This document shows positions 8,344 through 16,447 of a stretch of DNA of 64,000 nt, piece after piece. How positions within the stretch are numbered: the first letter of the stretch is position 1; the number at the start of each line of letters is the position of its first letter. The position numbers and the translations under genes were made by a program. The stretch lies in the NCBI GenBank assembly GCA_965223235.1, contig CBDCVV010000012.1, forward strand, positions 186,001 to 250,000, read 5' to 3'. The notes beneath the pieces were generated by a model. That model had not been told where the DNA came from, did not search any database, and was given only the letters and a program-made list of their open reading frames with translations. This DNA is from UBA2589 sp965223235 (lineage in GTDB: Bacteria > Gemmatimonadota > Gemmatimonadetes > Longimicrobiales > Gaopeijiaceae).

Positions 8344-10035
8344 GTGTCCGATCCCCTTGCTCCCTTTCCGCTAGAGCCCGACCCACAGCCGGTCCTTACT
8401 CGACCCGATCTGCTCCGTTGGCTCTACACCGGTCGGCTCACGCTCGCGAGTGGCATTCTGATCGCGGGCTTTCTTATGTGGTTCCAGACGAACCAGGCCG
8501 ACACACTCCTCGTGAGTCTGCTCTTCATCGGTGCGGTCGGGGTAACGGGGGGCTCGTATTGGTTCACCGACCTTCAAGGCAGGGAGCCGGGAGCCAACTT
8601 TCTGTACGGCCAGGTGATTTTCGATGCCCTCCTCGTCACCGGGATCGTGCATGTGACCGGAGGGCCGTCGAGCGGCTTCGCGTCGCTATACGTGCTGGTG
8701 ATCAGCGCAGGAGCCCTGCTCCTTCCTTTGTTCGGAGGGCTACTCACCGGAGCCCTCTCGATTCTACTCTACGCTGCGGATCTGGTCTGGGCGTACCAAG
8801 AGCCGTTCTCGGTATTCTTTGCGCTCCGCATGGTCCTCTTTGCGGTTGTGGCCGTCATCACAGCGCTCATCGGTGATCGACTCCGAAGCGCGGGGCAGGC
8901 GTTGGGCGCGGTGGCGTCGGAGCTTCGGCAACTTCGCCTCGACACCGGTGACATATTGGCGCACCTGTCGACGGGAGTGCTCACCGTCGACAGCGACGGA
9001 CGACTCGCGTATGCGAACCCAGCCGCCGAGACCCTCCTCGGGTCCGAACTTCAGCGCGCCGTCGGGCGCCCGATTCTGGATCACCTCGATCGCATAGCAC
9101 CGGCGATGGGCTCGATGCTCCAACAAGCGATTCATCGCGGGGCGCCCGTGTCGCGTGGGATCGTGGAAGTTCCCCGCGAGGATGGTCGGGCCCGGCTCGG
9201 AGTAAGCACCGCGGTCCTGGATCGTGGGGACGATCGCCTCCCGTCGGCGACGGCGCTCTTTCAGGACATCACGGATCGCGAACGGCTAGACGAGCTGAAG
9301 GTGCGAGCGGAGCGACTTCAGGCCGTAGCGACGCTCTCCGCTTCATTGGCCCACGAGATCAAGAATCCGCTTGCCTCGATACGTAGCGCGGTCGAGCAGT
9401 TGAGCCGGAACCGACTCTCGGTCGAAGATCGCGGAGTGCTCGAGCGACTGGTGCTTGCCGAGTCCGATCGGTTGAGTCGCCTCCTTTCGGAGTTTCTCGA
9501 TTACTCGGGGCTCGGAATGGGTGCTCGCGAGGACGTCGATGTGCGTGCGTTGGTAAAGGGATGCCTCCTCATCGCAAAGCAGCACCCGGACCTGAAGGGA
9601 GTCGAGGTTGTCGCCATCCTCGACAACGGCCCGATTCGAGTGATCGGCGACGCCGACCTCCTCCATCGGGCAGTCTTCAATTTGGTGTTGAACGCGGCTC
9701 AATCGTCTGGGAGGGACGGGCGCGTGACTGTGCGTTTGGAGGATGCTCGAGGTCGTCGCAACTCGAGGGGGATCGGGATTGAGCGCCCCGTCTTACTCTC
9801 CGTCGGGGACAGCGGGCCAGGGATCTCGCCCGAACAGCGAGCCAAGATCTTCGACCCCTTCTATACCACGAAGATCGGAGGGAGCGGGTTGGGGTTGGCG
9901 GTCGTCCACCGAGCTGTCGAGGCCCATTCCGGTGCCACCTTCGTCGAGGAGAGCGACGATGGCGGCGCGAAGTTCGTGATCTTTTTACCCGGAGCGCCGG
10001 AAGGCGCCGACACCGTTGCTGGATTGGTATCGTGA
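8344..10035 (+). CDS. pilS: Sensor histidine kinase PilS
   Basis: A 563-residue kinase starting at a GTG. The N-terminal ~180 residues form about six membrane helices, the layout of PilS. A PAS-like domain follows (LSTGVLTVDSDGRLAYANPA), then the dimerisation/phosphorylation motif HEIKNPLASIRS with phosphoacceptor His337, and an ATP-binding domain with NLVLNAAQSS (N box), DSGPGIS (G1) and GGSGLGLAVV (G2). PilS controls pilin transcription through PilR, and in Pseudomonas senses pilin in the membrane. Its stop overlaps the next start (GTGA), and the pilin genes lie 4 kb downstream on the same strand, which supports the assignment. Confidence 0.88.
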   Translation: MSDPLAPFPLEPDPQPVLTRPDLLRWLYTGRLTLASGILIAGFLMWFQTNQADTLLVSLLFIGAVGVTGGSYWFTDLQGREPGANFLYGQVIFDALLVTGIVHVTGGPSSGFASLYVLVISAGALLLPLFGGLLTGALSILLYAADLVWAYQEPFSVFFALRMVLFAVVAVITALIGDRLRSAGQALGAVASELRQLRLDTGDILAHLSTGVLTVDSDGRLAYANPAAETLLGSELQRAVGRPILDHLDRIAPAMGSMLQQAIHRGAPVSRGIVEVPREDGRARLGVSTAVLDRGDDRLPSATALFQDITDRERLDELKVRAERLQAVATLSASLAHEIKNPLASIRSAVEQLSRNRLSVEDRGVLERLVLAESDRLSRLLSEFLDYSGLGMGAREDVDVRALVKGCLLIAKQHPDLKGVEVVAILDNGPIRVIGDADLLHRAVFNLVLNAAQSSGRDGRVTVRLEDARGRRNSRGIGIERPVLLSVGDSGPGISPEQRAKIFDPFYTTKIGGSGLGLAVVHRAVEAHSGATFVEESDDGGAKFVIFLPGAPEGADTVAGLVS

Positions 10036-11381
10036 AGATTCTCCTAGTCGACGACGAGACGGCGATCCTCGACACACTCCAGATCCTCTTTCGAGGGGAG
10101 GGGTACGAAGTTGCGGTCGCGGACTCGGGGCCGAAGGCCCTCGCAGCGCTTGAGGACGAGCAACCCGATCTGGTCCTGACGGACATCCGGATGCCGGGGG
10201 CAACCGGATTGGACGTCCTCGCCCATGCCCGGGAGGTCGATCCGCAGCTGCCGGTGATCCTCATGACAGCACAGGCATCGTTGCAGTCCGCGGTGCGAGC
10301 GGTGAATGAAGGGGCGTACTACTACCTACAGAAGCCGTTCGCCAACGACGAACTCCTCGCCATCTGTCGTCGGGCATGCGAGACCCGTGAGCTGAAGGTC
10401 GAAAACACGCGTCTCAAACAGGAAATCCGAAGCAGGGACAAGCGGGCAGCGTCCCGGCCGACCGGAACCGCTCCCTCCTTCACCGACATACTCGAGCTGG
10501 CGGAGACGGTGGCGGGCACGGATTCGACCGTGTTGATCTCGGGGGAGAGCGGCACCGGGAAGGAAGTCGTGGCTCGTTACATCCATTCGCTCTCCCCGCG
10601 AGCGAGCGGTTCGTTCCTTTCGATCAACTGCGGCGCCCTCCCGGAGAGTCTCCTGGAGAGCGAGCTGTTTGGGCACGTGAAGGGATCATTCACAGGCGCT
10701 GTGAAAGATCGTGACGGGCTTTTGGTCTCCGCGGCAGGGGGGACCTTCTTCCTCGACGAGATTGGGGAGATGACGGCGGCGACGCAGGTGAAGCTCCTGA
10801 GGGCGTTGCAAGAACGCGAGGTCATCCCGGTGGGTTCTTCGGAAGCTGTGCCCGTGGATGTCCGGATCGTGGCCGCCACGAACCGTGATTTGGAGGAGGA
10901 GATCTCTCGGGGAAGCTTCCGGAGTGATCTGTACTATCGTCTGAATGTCATCCAGCTGCGCCTCCCGCCGCTCCGTGAACGGAGGGAAGACATCCCTCTG
11001 CTTGCGCAGCACTTTCTGCAGAGGTCGTCCGACGAAGAGCGATCGTTCACCCTGAGTGATGCCGCGCATCGGACACTCTCCGAGTACGACTGGCCCGGGA
11101 ACGTGCGGGAGCTGGAGAACGCTCTCGAGCGTGCGGTCGTCGTCTCCAAGGGCGACGTCATCGAGGCGGGTGCGTTGCCTGACCGGGTGCGTGAAGCTCC
11201 CCGTCCACGGCTCGCGTCGGTGGAGTTGCCTCCGAATCCAACTATGGAAGTCGTCGAACGGGCGTACATCTTGTGGGTGCTCGAGTCTGAAGGGGGGAAC
11301 AAGACGAAGGCGGCCGAAGTCCTCGGCATCGATCCCTCGACCCTTTATCGCAAGCTCAACCGATACGGAATAGACGAATGA
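10032..11381 (+). CDS. pilR: Sigma-54-dependent response regulator PilR
   Basis: A 449-residue NtrC-family activator, GTG start overlapping the pilS stop. Receiver domain at 1-115 with phosphorylation site Asp51 (LVLTDIRMPG) and Lys about 103 (YYLQKPFAN). AAA+ domain at about 145-375 with Walker A GESGTGKE, the sigma-54 contact loop as GSFTGA (usually GAFTGA), and FFLDEIGEM as Walker B. The C-terminal Fis-type helix-turn-helix is GNKTKAAEVLGIDPSTLYRK. It should receive phosphate from PilS and activate a sigma-54 promoter; a matching candidate lies ahead of the first pilin gene at 14339-14353. Confidence 0.9.
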   Translation: MKILLVDDETAILDTLQILFRGEGYEVAVADSGPKALAALEDEQPDLVLTDIRMPGATGLDVLAHAREVDPQLPVILMTAQASLQSAVRAVNEGAYYYLQKPFANDELLAICRRACETRELKVENTRLKQEIRSRDKRAASRPTGTAPSFTDILELAETVAGTDSTVLISGESGTGKEVVARYIHSLSPRASGSFLSINCGALPESLLESELFGHVKGSFTGAVKDRDGLLVSAAGGTFFLDEIGEMTAATQVKLLRALQEREVIPVGSSEAVPVDVRIVAATNRDLEEEISRGSFRSDLYYRLNVIQLRLPPLRERREDIPLLAQHFLQRSSDEERSFTLSDAAHRTLSEYDWPGNVRELENALERAVVVSKGDVIEAGALPDRVREAPRPRLASVELPPNPTMEVVERAYILWVLESEGGNKTKAAEVLGIDPSTLYRKLNRYGIDE

Positions 11382-12277
11382 TCAATCTGGGCAGGCGCCG
11401 AACTGACGAGAAGCCTCCGGAGGAGCTGGCGTGGGATCGCGTGCACCTATCCGTCGTGATCCCGGTCTACAATGAGGTGCGGACCGTCGAGACACTTCTG
11501 AAGAGGGTGCGGGAGGTCCCTCTTCATCTGGAGGTCATCTGCGTCGATGACGGCTCGACTGATGGCACACGGGATTTGCTCCCACGTCTCGAGGGGACAC
11601 TCATCGACACCTTGGTCATGCACGACAAGAACCAGGGGAAGGGAGCCGCGCTCCGGACCGGATTCCAACATGCTTCCGGAGACGTCGTCGTGGTCCAAGA
11701 TGCGGACATGGAGTACGACCCACGCGAATTCCCGATGCTTCTTCAGCCGATCTTGGCCGGAAAGGCGGACGCGGTGTACGGATCCCGCTTCCTGGGAGGG
11801 CCGCACCGGGTCCTTTTCTTCTGGCACTCGGTGGGGAACCGCTTCTTGACCCTTCTGTCGAACATGTTCACCGACTTGAATCTGACCGACATGGAGACGT
11901 GCTATAAGATGGTGCGCCGCGAACTGCTTCAGGAGCTGCCGCTCTCGGCGAACCGCTTCGGGATCGAGCCGGAGTTGACCGCTCGGCTGGCCCAATCGGG
12001 AGCCCGCATCTACGAACTCCAGATCAGCTACGACGGCCGCTCGTACGAGGAGGGAAAGAAGATCGGGTGGAAAGATGGAGTCTCAGCTCTCTGGAGCATC
12101 TTCAAGTACAACGTCTTGGGGCCAAAGGCCCAACGTTGGAATCCGCCGGCGGTGCCACTCTGGGACGCTCCGGACCGGTTGGCGTCAGGGGCTGAGAGCA
12201 CACCCTCCGCCCTCTCGGAAGGACCATCCGATGACGGGGTCGGCATTGGAGCGAGCGCGACTGGGTCGTCGTCTTGA
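11378..12277 (+). CDS. Family 2 glycosyltransferase (polyprenyl-phosphate mannose/glucose synthase-like)
   Basis: A 299-residue GT-A enzyme. LSVVIPVYNEVRTVETLL and EVICVDDGSTDGTRDLL form the nucleotide-sugar-binding part, VVVQDADMEYDP holds the DxD-type metal site, and VYGSRFLGG and MVRRELL are typical of dolichol-phosphate mannose synthase relatives. No membrane segments are evident after residue 240, so it resembles the soluble Dpm1 type. It would load a sugar onto polyprenyl phosphate at the cytoplasmic membrane face. Its start overlaps the pilR stop (ATGA) and its own stop overlaps the next gene, a candidate glycan transferase, which suggests a donor-acceptor enzyme pair. Confidence 0.85.
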   Translation: MINLGRRRTDEKPPEELAWDRVHLSVVIPVYNEVRTVETLLKRVREVPLHLEVICVDDGSTDGTRDLLPRLEGTLIDTLVMHDKNQGKGAALRTGFQHASGDVVVVQDADMEYDPREFPMLLQPILAGKADAVYGSRFLGGPHRVLFFWHSVGNRFLTLLSNMFTDLNLTDMETCYKMVRRELLQELPLSANRFGIEPELTARLAQSGARIYELQISYDGRSYEEGKKIGWKDGVSALWSIFKYNVLGPKAQRWNPPAVPLWDAPDRLASGAESTPSALSEGPSDDGVGIGASATGSSS

Positions 12278-14211
12278 TCGCAACATGGTTGGAGCGAGTC
12301 GGATCTCCCCTGCGGAACCGAGGCGCGGCTCTCTTGACGGTCGGAGTCGTTGCTGGCGCGGTATACCTGAATTCACTGCCGAATGGCTTTGCCTACGATG
12401 ATCATCACATCGTGGCGACCAATGCCAACATCCAGTCGCTGGAGACCCTCCCGACGGCGCTGACAACGCCGTATTGGCCGGGGTTATACGGGCGTGAGCT
12501 CGGGTTGTGGCGCCCTGTGACGACAGGCCTCTTCGGGGTCCAATACCTCATCGGGGGTGGTGGCCCACTCATCTACCACGTCGTAAACGTTTTGGCCCAC
12601 GTGGCCGCGTCCCTGTTGGCTCTTCTCGTGTTCTGGGAGTTGTTGGCGGCCCCGGCGGCATTCGCGGGCGCTCTGCTATTCGCGGTACATCCTATTCATG
12701 TGGAGGCGGTGGCCAACGTCGTCGGCTTTTCCGAGGTGTTCTCCACCGCGGCCCTCCTAGGTGCATGTCTCGTACACCTCCGTAGTGGTGCCGTAAGCGG
12801 TTGGCGCGCCGCGTGGATGATCGGACTGCTGTACGCCCTCGGCTTCGGAGCGAAGGAGTCGGGGGTGACATTGCCTGGGCTCATCTTTTTGCTGGATGCT
12901 GCACGAGGCCGGCTCGGGATGAGCGACGTCCCCAGGTATCTGCGGGATCGGTGGCGCACCTATCTGGTGATGCTCTTGGTGGCGGCCGCACTCCTCGCGG
13001 GCCGCTTCGCGATTTTGGGGAGTATCGCGAATCCGTTCGCGCCCCTGGGTGCCGATCTCCTCCGAGAGATACCGCGAATTTGGACGCTCGGTGAGATCTG
13101 GCTGCACTACGTACGACTGTGGGTCTTCCCGCTCGATCTCGCCGCAGATTACACACCGAACGTGCTCCCGATCTCGGTTGGTTGGAATCTCACCAACACC
13201 GTGGGCGCGGCGTTGTCCGTGCTGATCTTGGCGACCGCGTTGATCGCCTGGCGGCGCCCCGCGATGTCGAGTGGCTCGGTGACTGCTCGAGCTGCCGCCT
13301 TTGGCGTCGTCTGGTTCGTGATCGCGATCTCCCCGACGTCCAACACACTCTTCCTGTCGGGTATCCTTCTGGCCGAACGCACCCTGTACCTACCCTCCGT
13401 CGGTCTCGCTGCCGCCACGGGTTGGCTAATTGTGCGTCTGGCGCAGGATCGACGTCGCGTGGCATGGGGTGCGCTTGCCGTCGCGGTGATGCTTTCCTCT
13501 GCTCGGACGTGGACCCGCAACCCCACGTGGGTGGATACAGATACCGTCTTCCGCACCCTCCTCGCGGAGCATCCCCACTCCGGGCGCTCACAGTGGGCTA
13601 TCGGCGACCAGTTCATCCGGGGGGGACAGAGATCCGAGGGACTCCTCTCTTACCGTGCCGCGATCAACTTGCTGGGGACCTCGTACCAGCTCATGACCGA
13701 GATCGCACGAAGCATGATGAATTACGAGGAGTACCGAGGGGCGGAGAACATTCTCAAGTTCGCGATCCAAGACAGCCCCCAATTCGCCCTCGGATATAGT
13801 CTGGTCGCTGCGGTTCGGGCGGAATACGGTGATGCTCAGGGGACCGAAGAGTGGTCTCGACTATCGCTCGAACGGTACGAACCGGATGCCGCCCGGCAGC
13901 ACCTGCTCGCGTGGTCCTTAGCAGCCCAAGGAGACTTTGAGGAGGCGGCTGTGGTTCGCGAGCGTGCCGAGGAGATCGCTCGAGGAGTCTTCTGGCAGGC
14001 CTTCATGTATACGGCGTATGCGGCGCGCGAGACCGGGGACACAGCCACAGCTCTGGCTGCGATTGATACGGCTTGGGCCCAAGTGATGACGGAGACCGGG
14101 CGATTCGCGATTGATTCGGTCAGAGTGGCCGATTTTGGTCTAGAATCGTACCGGATCGAGGGTGCGGAAGACGAACGACCCCCGGCCTCGGGTGGGGGCC
14201 GGAGGCCCTAA
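12274..14211 (+). CDS. TPR-containing membrane protein, TMTC/O-mannosyltransferase-like
   Basis: A 645-residue protein with about ten membrane helices (residues ~20-410) and a C-terminal soluble TPR-type region (~430-600). LNSLPNGFAYDDHHIVATN gives the Asp-Asp pair in the first loop, and FAVHPIHVEAVANVVGFSE is the hallmark of the TMTC/DUF1736 group, whose animal members are protein O-mannosyltransferases. The start appears to be TTG at 12274, overlapping the glycosyltransferase stop by 4 bases; no in-frame ATG is near. It is followed directly by the pilin genes, so a role in glycosylating pilin or another exported protein is plausible, but this is inference. Confidence 0.75.
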   Translation: MIATWLERVGSPLRNRGAALLTVGVVAGAVYLNSLPNGFAYDDHHIVATNANIQSLETLPTALTTPYWPGLYGRELGLWRPVTTGLFGVQYLIGGGGPLIYHVVNVLAHVAASLLALLVFWELLAAPAAFAGALLFAVHPIHVEAVANVVGFSEVFSTAALLGACLVHLRSGAVSGWRAAWMIGLLYALGFGAKESGVTLPGLIFLLDAARGRLGMSDVPRYLRDRWRTYLVMLLVAAALLAGRFAILGSIANPFAPLGADLLREIPRIWTLGEIWLHYVRLWVFPLDLAADYTPNVLPISVGWNLTNTVGAALSVLILATALIAWRRPAMSSGSVTARAAAFGVVWFVIAISPTSNTLFLSGILLAERTLYLPSVGLAAATGWLIVRLAQDRRRVAWGALAVAVMLSSARTWTRNPTWVDTDTVFRTLLAEHPHSGRSQWAIGDQFIRGGQRSEGLLSYRAAINLLGTSYQLMTEIARSMMNYEEYRGAENILKFAIQDSPQFALGYSLVAAVRAEYGDAQGTEEWSRLSLERYEPDAARQHLLAWSLAAQGDFEEAAVVRERAEEIARGVFWQAFMYTAYAARETGDTATALAAIDTAWAQVMTETGRFAIDSVRVADFGLESYRIEGAEDERPPASGGGRRP

Positions 14212-14301
14212 CGGGTCTTGCAAGGTGCGGGAGCTTTGCAAATTCCCACGATGAAAGTGCTGTTTCCAACCCTCGGACTCAGATGTCGGTACGTGTATCT
14301 C

Positions 14302-14317
14302 ATTGTTGTACAACGAT
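14302..14317. promoter_or_regulatory. Palindrome upstream of pilin promoter (possible PilR site)
   Basis: ATTGTTGTACAACGAT is a 16-base palindrome with one mismatched pair around the perfect core GTTGTACAAC. It sits 22 bases upstream of the candidate -24/-12 promoter. NtrC-family activators usually bind paired sites 80-150 bases upstream, so this would be close; function is unproven. Confidence 0.35.
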
Positions 14318-14321
14318 TTGA

Positions 14322-14361
14322 GCATTATGGCACACTTTTGGACCATTGCTTGCCATAATGC
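14322..14361. repeat. 11-bp perfect inverted repeat bracketing the pilin promoter
   Basis: GCATTATGGCA (14322-14332) and TGCCATAATGC (14351-14361) are exact inverted copies separated by 18 bases. The candidate sigma-54 -24 element lies between the arms and the -12 GC lies in the right arm. This is an operator-like arrangement, or a DNA hairpin, that could compete with polymerase. Confidence 0.5.
14339..14353 (+). promoter_or_regulatory. Candidate sigma-54 promoter of the pilin genes
   Basis: TGGACCATTGCTTGC fits the -24/-12 pattern TGG(C/A)(A/C)C-N5-TTGC with the required GG-N10-GC spacing; the -12 half is perfect and the -24 half differs from TGGCAC by a swapped CA. Transcription would start near 14365, about 44 bases before the first pilin ATG. 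Two sigma-54 activator genes in the same locus make this promoter class expected. Confidence 0.6.
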
Positions 14362-14408
14362 CGTGCGAATGACAACAAAGTGTTTCACTCACACCTGGAG
14401 TTACACCG

Positions 14409-14804
14409 ATGCGGGACAACAAGGGTTTCACCTTGATCGAGCTCCTCATCGTGGTCGTGATCATCGGAATCCTGGCGGCCATCGCCATTCCGAAGTTCTC
14501 CGCCACGCGTGAGAAGGCTTATTTCGCGGCCATGAAGTCTGACCTCAAGAACCTGGCCAGCCAGCAGGAGATCTACTACTCGGACGCGTACGCTTACACG
14601 TCGTCCGCCGATGACCTCGCGTTCACGAACTCGGACGGCGTGACCGTCACGATGTCGGCCGTTTCCTCCTCGGGTTGGGCGGCAGCTGCTACGCACGCTG
14701 CGCTCGGCACCGCCGAGGGTTGCGCGATCTACTACGGCACCGCGACGGCTCCGACGAGCCCGACCACGCCGGGTCAGCCGGGTGAGGTCGCCTGCACCAG
14801 CTGA
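14409..14804 (+). CDS. pilA: Type IV major pilin-like prepilin (copy 1)
   Basis: A 131-residue prepilin with a 6-residue leader MRDNKG cut before FTLIELLIVVVIIGILAAI, with Glu5 of the mature protein. PilD should cleave and methylate it. The hydrophobic N-terminal helix continues into KSDLKNLASQQEIYYSD, followed by a small globular domain. Cys105 and Cys129 can form the D-region disulfide, and the loop between them is rich in Thr, Ser and Pro, like a glycosylation-prone tail. Length fits short type IVa/geopilin-like or GspG-like subunits, but the pil setting favours a pilin. It is followed by hairpins and then a close paralogue. Confidence 0.9.
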   Translation: MRDNKGFTLIELLIVVVIIGILAAIAIPKFSATREKAYFAAMKSDLKNLASQQEIYYSDAYAYTSSADDLAFTNSDGVTVTMSAVSSSGWAAAATHAALGTAEGCAIYYGTATAPTSPTTPGQPGEVACTS

Positions 14805-14826
14805 CCCTCGGGTCAACTGACAGGCC

Positions 14827-14890
14827 CCCGCACCTCGGTGCGGGTGTGACATGAAGCGCTAGGGTGGTCCGGGCTTGCCTGGGCCACCCT
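14827..14890 (+). terminator. Two hairpins between the tandem pilin genes
   Basis: The first is CCCGCAC-CTCG-GTGCGGG (14827-14844). The second (14861-14890) pairs AGGGTGGTCCGGG with CCTGGGCCACCCT around CTTG with two G-T pairs. No real T tract follows either, so they may be weak terminators or RNA-stabilising structures that set a ratio between the first and second pilin. Confidence 0.55.
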
Positions 14891-14925
14891 TCGCTTCACC
14901 CCCCAAGAACGGAGAAACGAGAGCG

Positions 14926-15312
14926 ATGAACGACAAGAGACGAGGCTTCACCCTCATCGAGCTGCTGATTGTGGTGGTGATCATCGGAATCCTTGCCGCG
15001 ATCGCCATTCCGAAGTTCAACGAGACCCGCGAGAAGGCGTTTATCTCGGCGGCCAAGAGCGACCTGCGCAATCTCGCCAGCCAGCAAGAGGTGTATTACA
15101 ACACCAACTACAGCTTCTCCACAGATCTGACCCGGCTCGAGTTCGTGGAGAGCGAAGGGGTGACGGTCACGGTGGGAGAGGCAACGAACCGTGGATGGTC
15201 AGCAACAGCGGCTCACGCAGGCCTCCCGACCCAGACTTGCGCCATCTATCACGGGAACGCGACGCAGGTCTCCCCGGCGACGGTCCCCAGCGCGGTCGAG
15301 TGCACCAGCTGA
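14926..15312 (+). CDS. Type IV major pilin-like prepilin (copy 2)
   Basis: A 128-residue prepilin, leader MNDKRRG, then the same 19-residue N-terminal stretch FTLIELLIVVVIIGILAAI as copy 1. The following segment KSDLRNLASQQEVYYNTNY closely matches copy 1, whereas the C-terminal half has diverged. Cys105 and Cys126 bound a loop containing HGNATQVSPATVPS, with Ser/Thr/Pro and one N-x-T sequon. The ATG at 14926 follows GGAGA at a suitable distance. It likely arose by tandem duplication and may be a second filament subunit or a pilin variant. It has no evident promoter of its own. Confidence 0.88.
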   Translation: MNDKRRGFTLIELLIVVVIIGILAAIAIPKFNETREKAFISAAKSDLRNLASQQEVYYNTNYSFSTDLTRLEFVESEGVTVTVGEATNRGWSATAAHAGLPTQTCAIYHGNATQVSPATVPSAVECTS

Positions 15313-15334
15313 TTCAGTCGCCCAGCGCACTCCG

Positions 15335-16447
15335 GTGACGTCGACGGCCCCGAGGCTCGCGCTCTTCGTACTTCTCAGCCAAGCCGCCGCGCTCCTAGGA
15401 GCGTATCTTGCCCTCGACTCTCCTCCGTCGCCGCCCGTCGAACTCCTCGCGATGCTCCTTGTCGCCGATATAGTCGTCGTGGCTCTCCTGGCTCGGTGGC
15501 TGGATGATCGATGGATCCAGGCTCCACGCGAGGCCGACCGACTCAAGCTCGCGAAGAATATCGACTCGCTCGAGACCACCAACCGCGAGTTACGCGCCGC
15601 ACGCGACCAGGTCATTCACTCTGCGCGCCTGGCCTCAGTCGGCACGTTGGCCGCCGGGATCGCCCATGAGGTCGGCAACCCCCTCGGCGCGATCATCGGT
15701 TTTGCCGATGTCGCGAAACAGCGGGCTGAGCGCGCAGGCGAAGATACCGAGCTAATCACCTCGATCCGCTCCGAGGCGGGGAGGATCGATCGTATCGTGA
15801 GGGGCCTTCTCGACCACGCCAGGCCCCGGAGCGGGGCCTCTGAAGTGGCTGCCGTCCAGGATGTCGTCTCCAGAGTGCGCGACCTGCTCGACTCGCAGGG
15901 ACGGCTCTCAGATGTGAGTGACGAGTGGCTGATTCGATCCGGCGGCACGGAGTTGGTCCGGGAGCCACATCAACTCGAACAGGTGCTGGTCAACCTTTTG
16001 GTCAACGCACTCCATGCGGTTTCCGACGCTCCGGACCCGACCGTCCACGTCAGCGTCGAGATCGAGGATGGCGCGATGCGTCGCCTCCCTCGAAGCCGGC
16101 GCAATGACCCTCCGGGAATCAACTACCTGCACCGACGTCGCGAGAGCGCGGACGAAGAAGGGGTCGCGTCCGTCGCGGCGGCCGAACGACTCATCGCGAT
16201 CGCCATCACAGACAATGGTCACGGTGTTCCGGAAGAACTCACCGATCAACTCTTCGATCCATTCTTCACGACCAAAGAACCGGGCGAGGGAACGGGACTC
16301 GGACTCTCGATCTGCGCGCGATTGGTGGAGGGGATGGGGGGAGTGCTCGACTTCTCTCCGGGCATCGGGAGTGGAGCATGCTTCACAATCCGCCTTCCAA
16401 TGATGTACGATGTCCCCGACCCCCCACCCGAAGACACGCGCTCATGA
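15335..16447 (+). CDS. Membrane-anchored sensor histidine kinase (NtrB/PilS-like)
   Basis: A GTG at 15335 gives 370 residues: two closely spaced membrane helices (about 8-28 and 35-55) with almost no periplasmic loop, a short coiled linker, then HEVGNPLGAIIGFADVAKQR with phosphoacceptor His111. The ATP-binding domain has NLLVNALHAV, DNGHGVPEE and GEGTGLGLSIC. A hydrophilic insert of about 40 residues (RRLPRSRRNDPPGINYLHRR onward) sits between the N box and the G1 box. With so little outside the membrane it probably senses a membrane or cytoplasmic signal. The stop overlaps the start of its partner regulator (ATGA). Its place between pilins and minor pilins suggests a second input into pilus control. 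Confidence 0.87.
   Translation: MTSTAPRLALFVLLSQAAALLGAYLALDSPPSPPVELLAMLLVADIVVVALLARWLDDRWIQAPREADRLKLAKNIDSLETTNRELRAARDQVIHSARLASVGTLAAGIAHEVGNPLGAIIGFADVAKQRAERAGEDTELITSIRSEAGRIDRIVRGLLDHARPRSGASEVAAVQDVVSRVRDLLDSQGRLSDVSDEWLIRSGGTELVREPHQLEQVLVNLLVNALHAVSDAPDPTVHVSVEIEDGAMRRLPRSRRNDPPGINYLHRRRESADEEGVASVAAAERLIAIAITDNGHGVPEELTDQLFDPFFTTKEPGEGTGLGLSICARLVEGMGGVLDFSPGIGSGACFTIRLPMMYDVPDPPPEDTRS

Noticed and set aside
14329..14343. TGGCAC at 14329 as a sigma-54 -24 element
   Set aside because: The hexamer is perfect but no GC falls at the required 10-base distance; the overlapping TGG at 14339 with TTGC fits better.
14212..14408. Cyclic-di-GMP riboswitch in front of the pilin genes
   Set aside because: Common before pilin genes elsewhere, but no GEMM-type conserved core could be seen here or before pilM.
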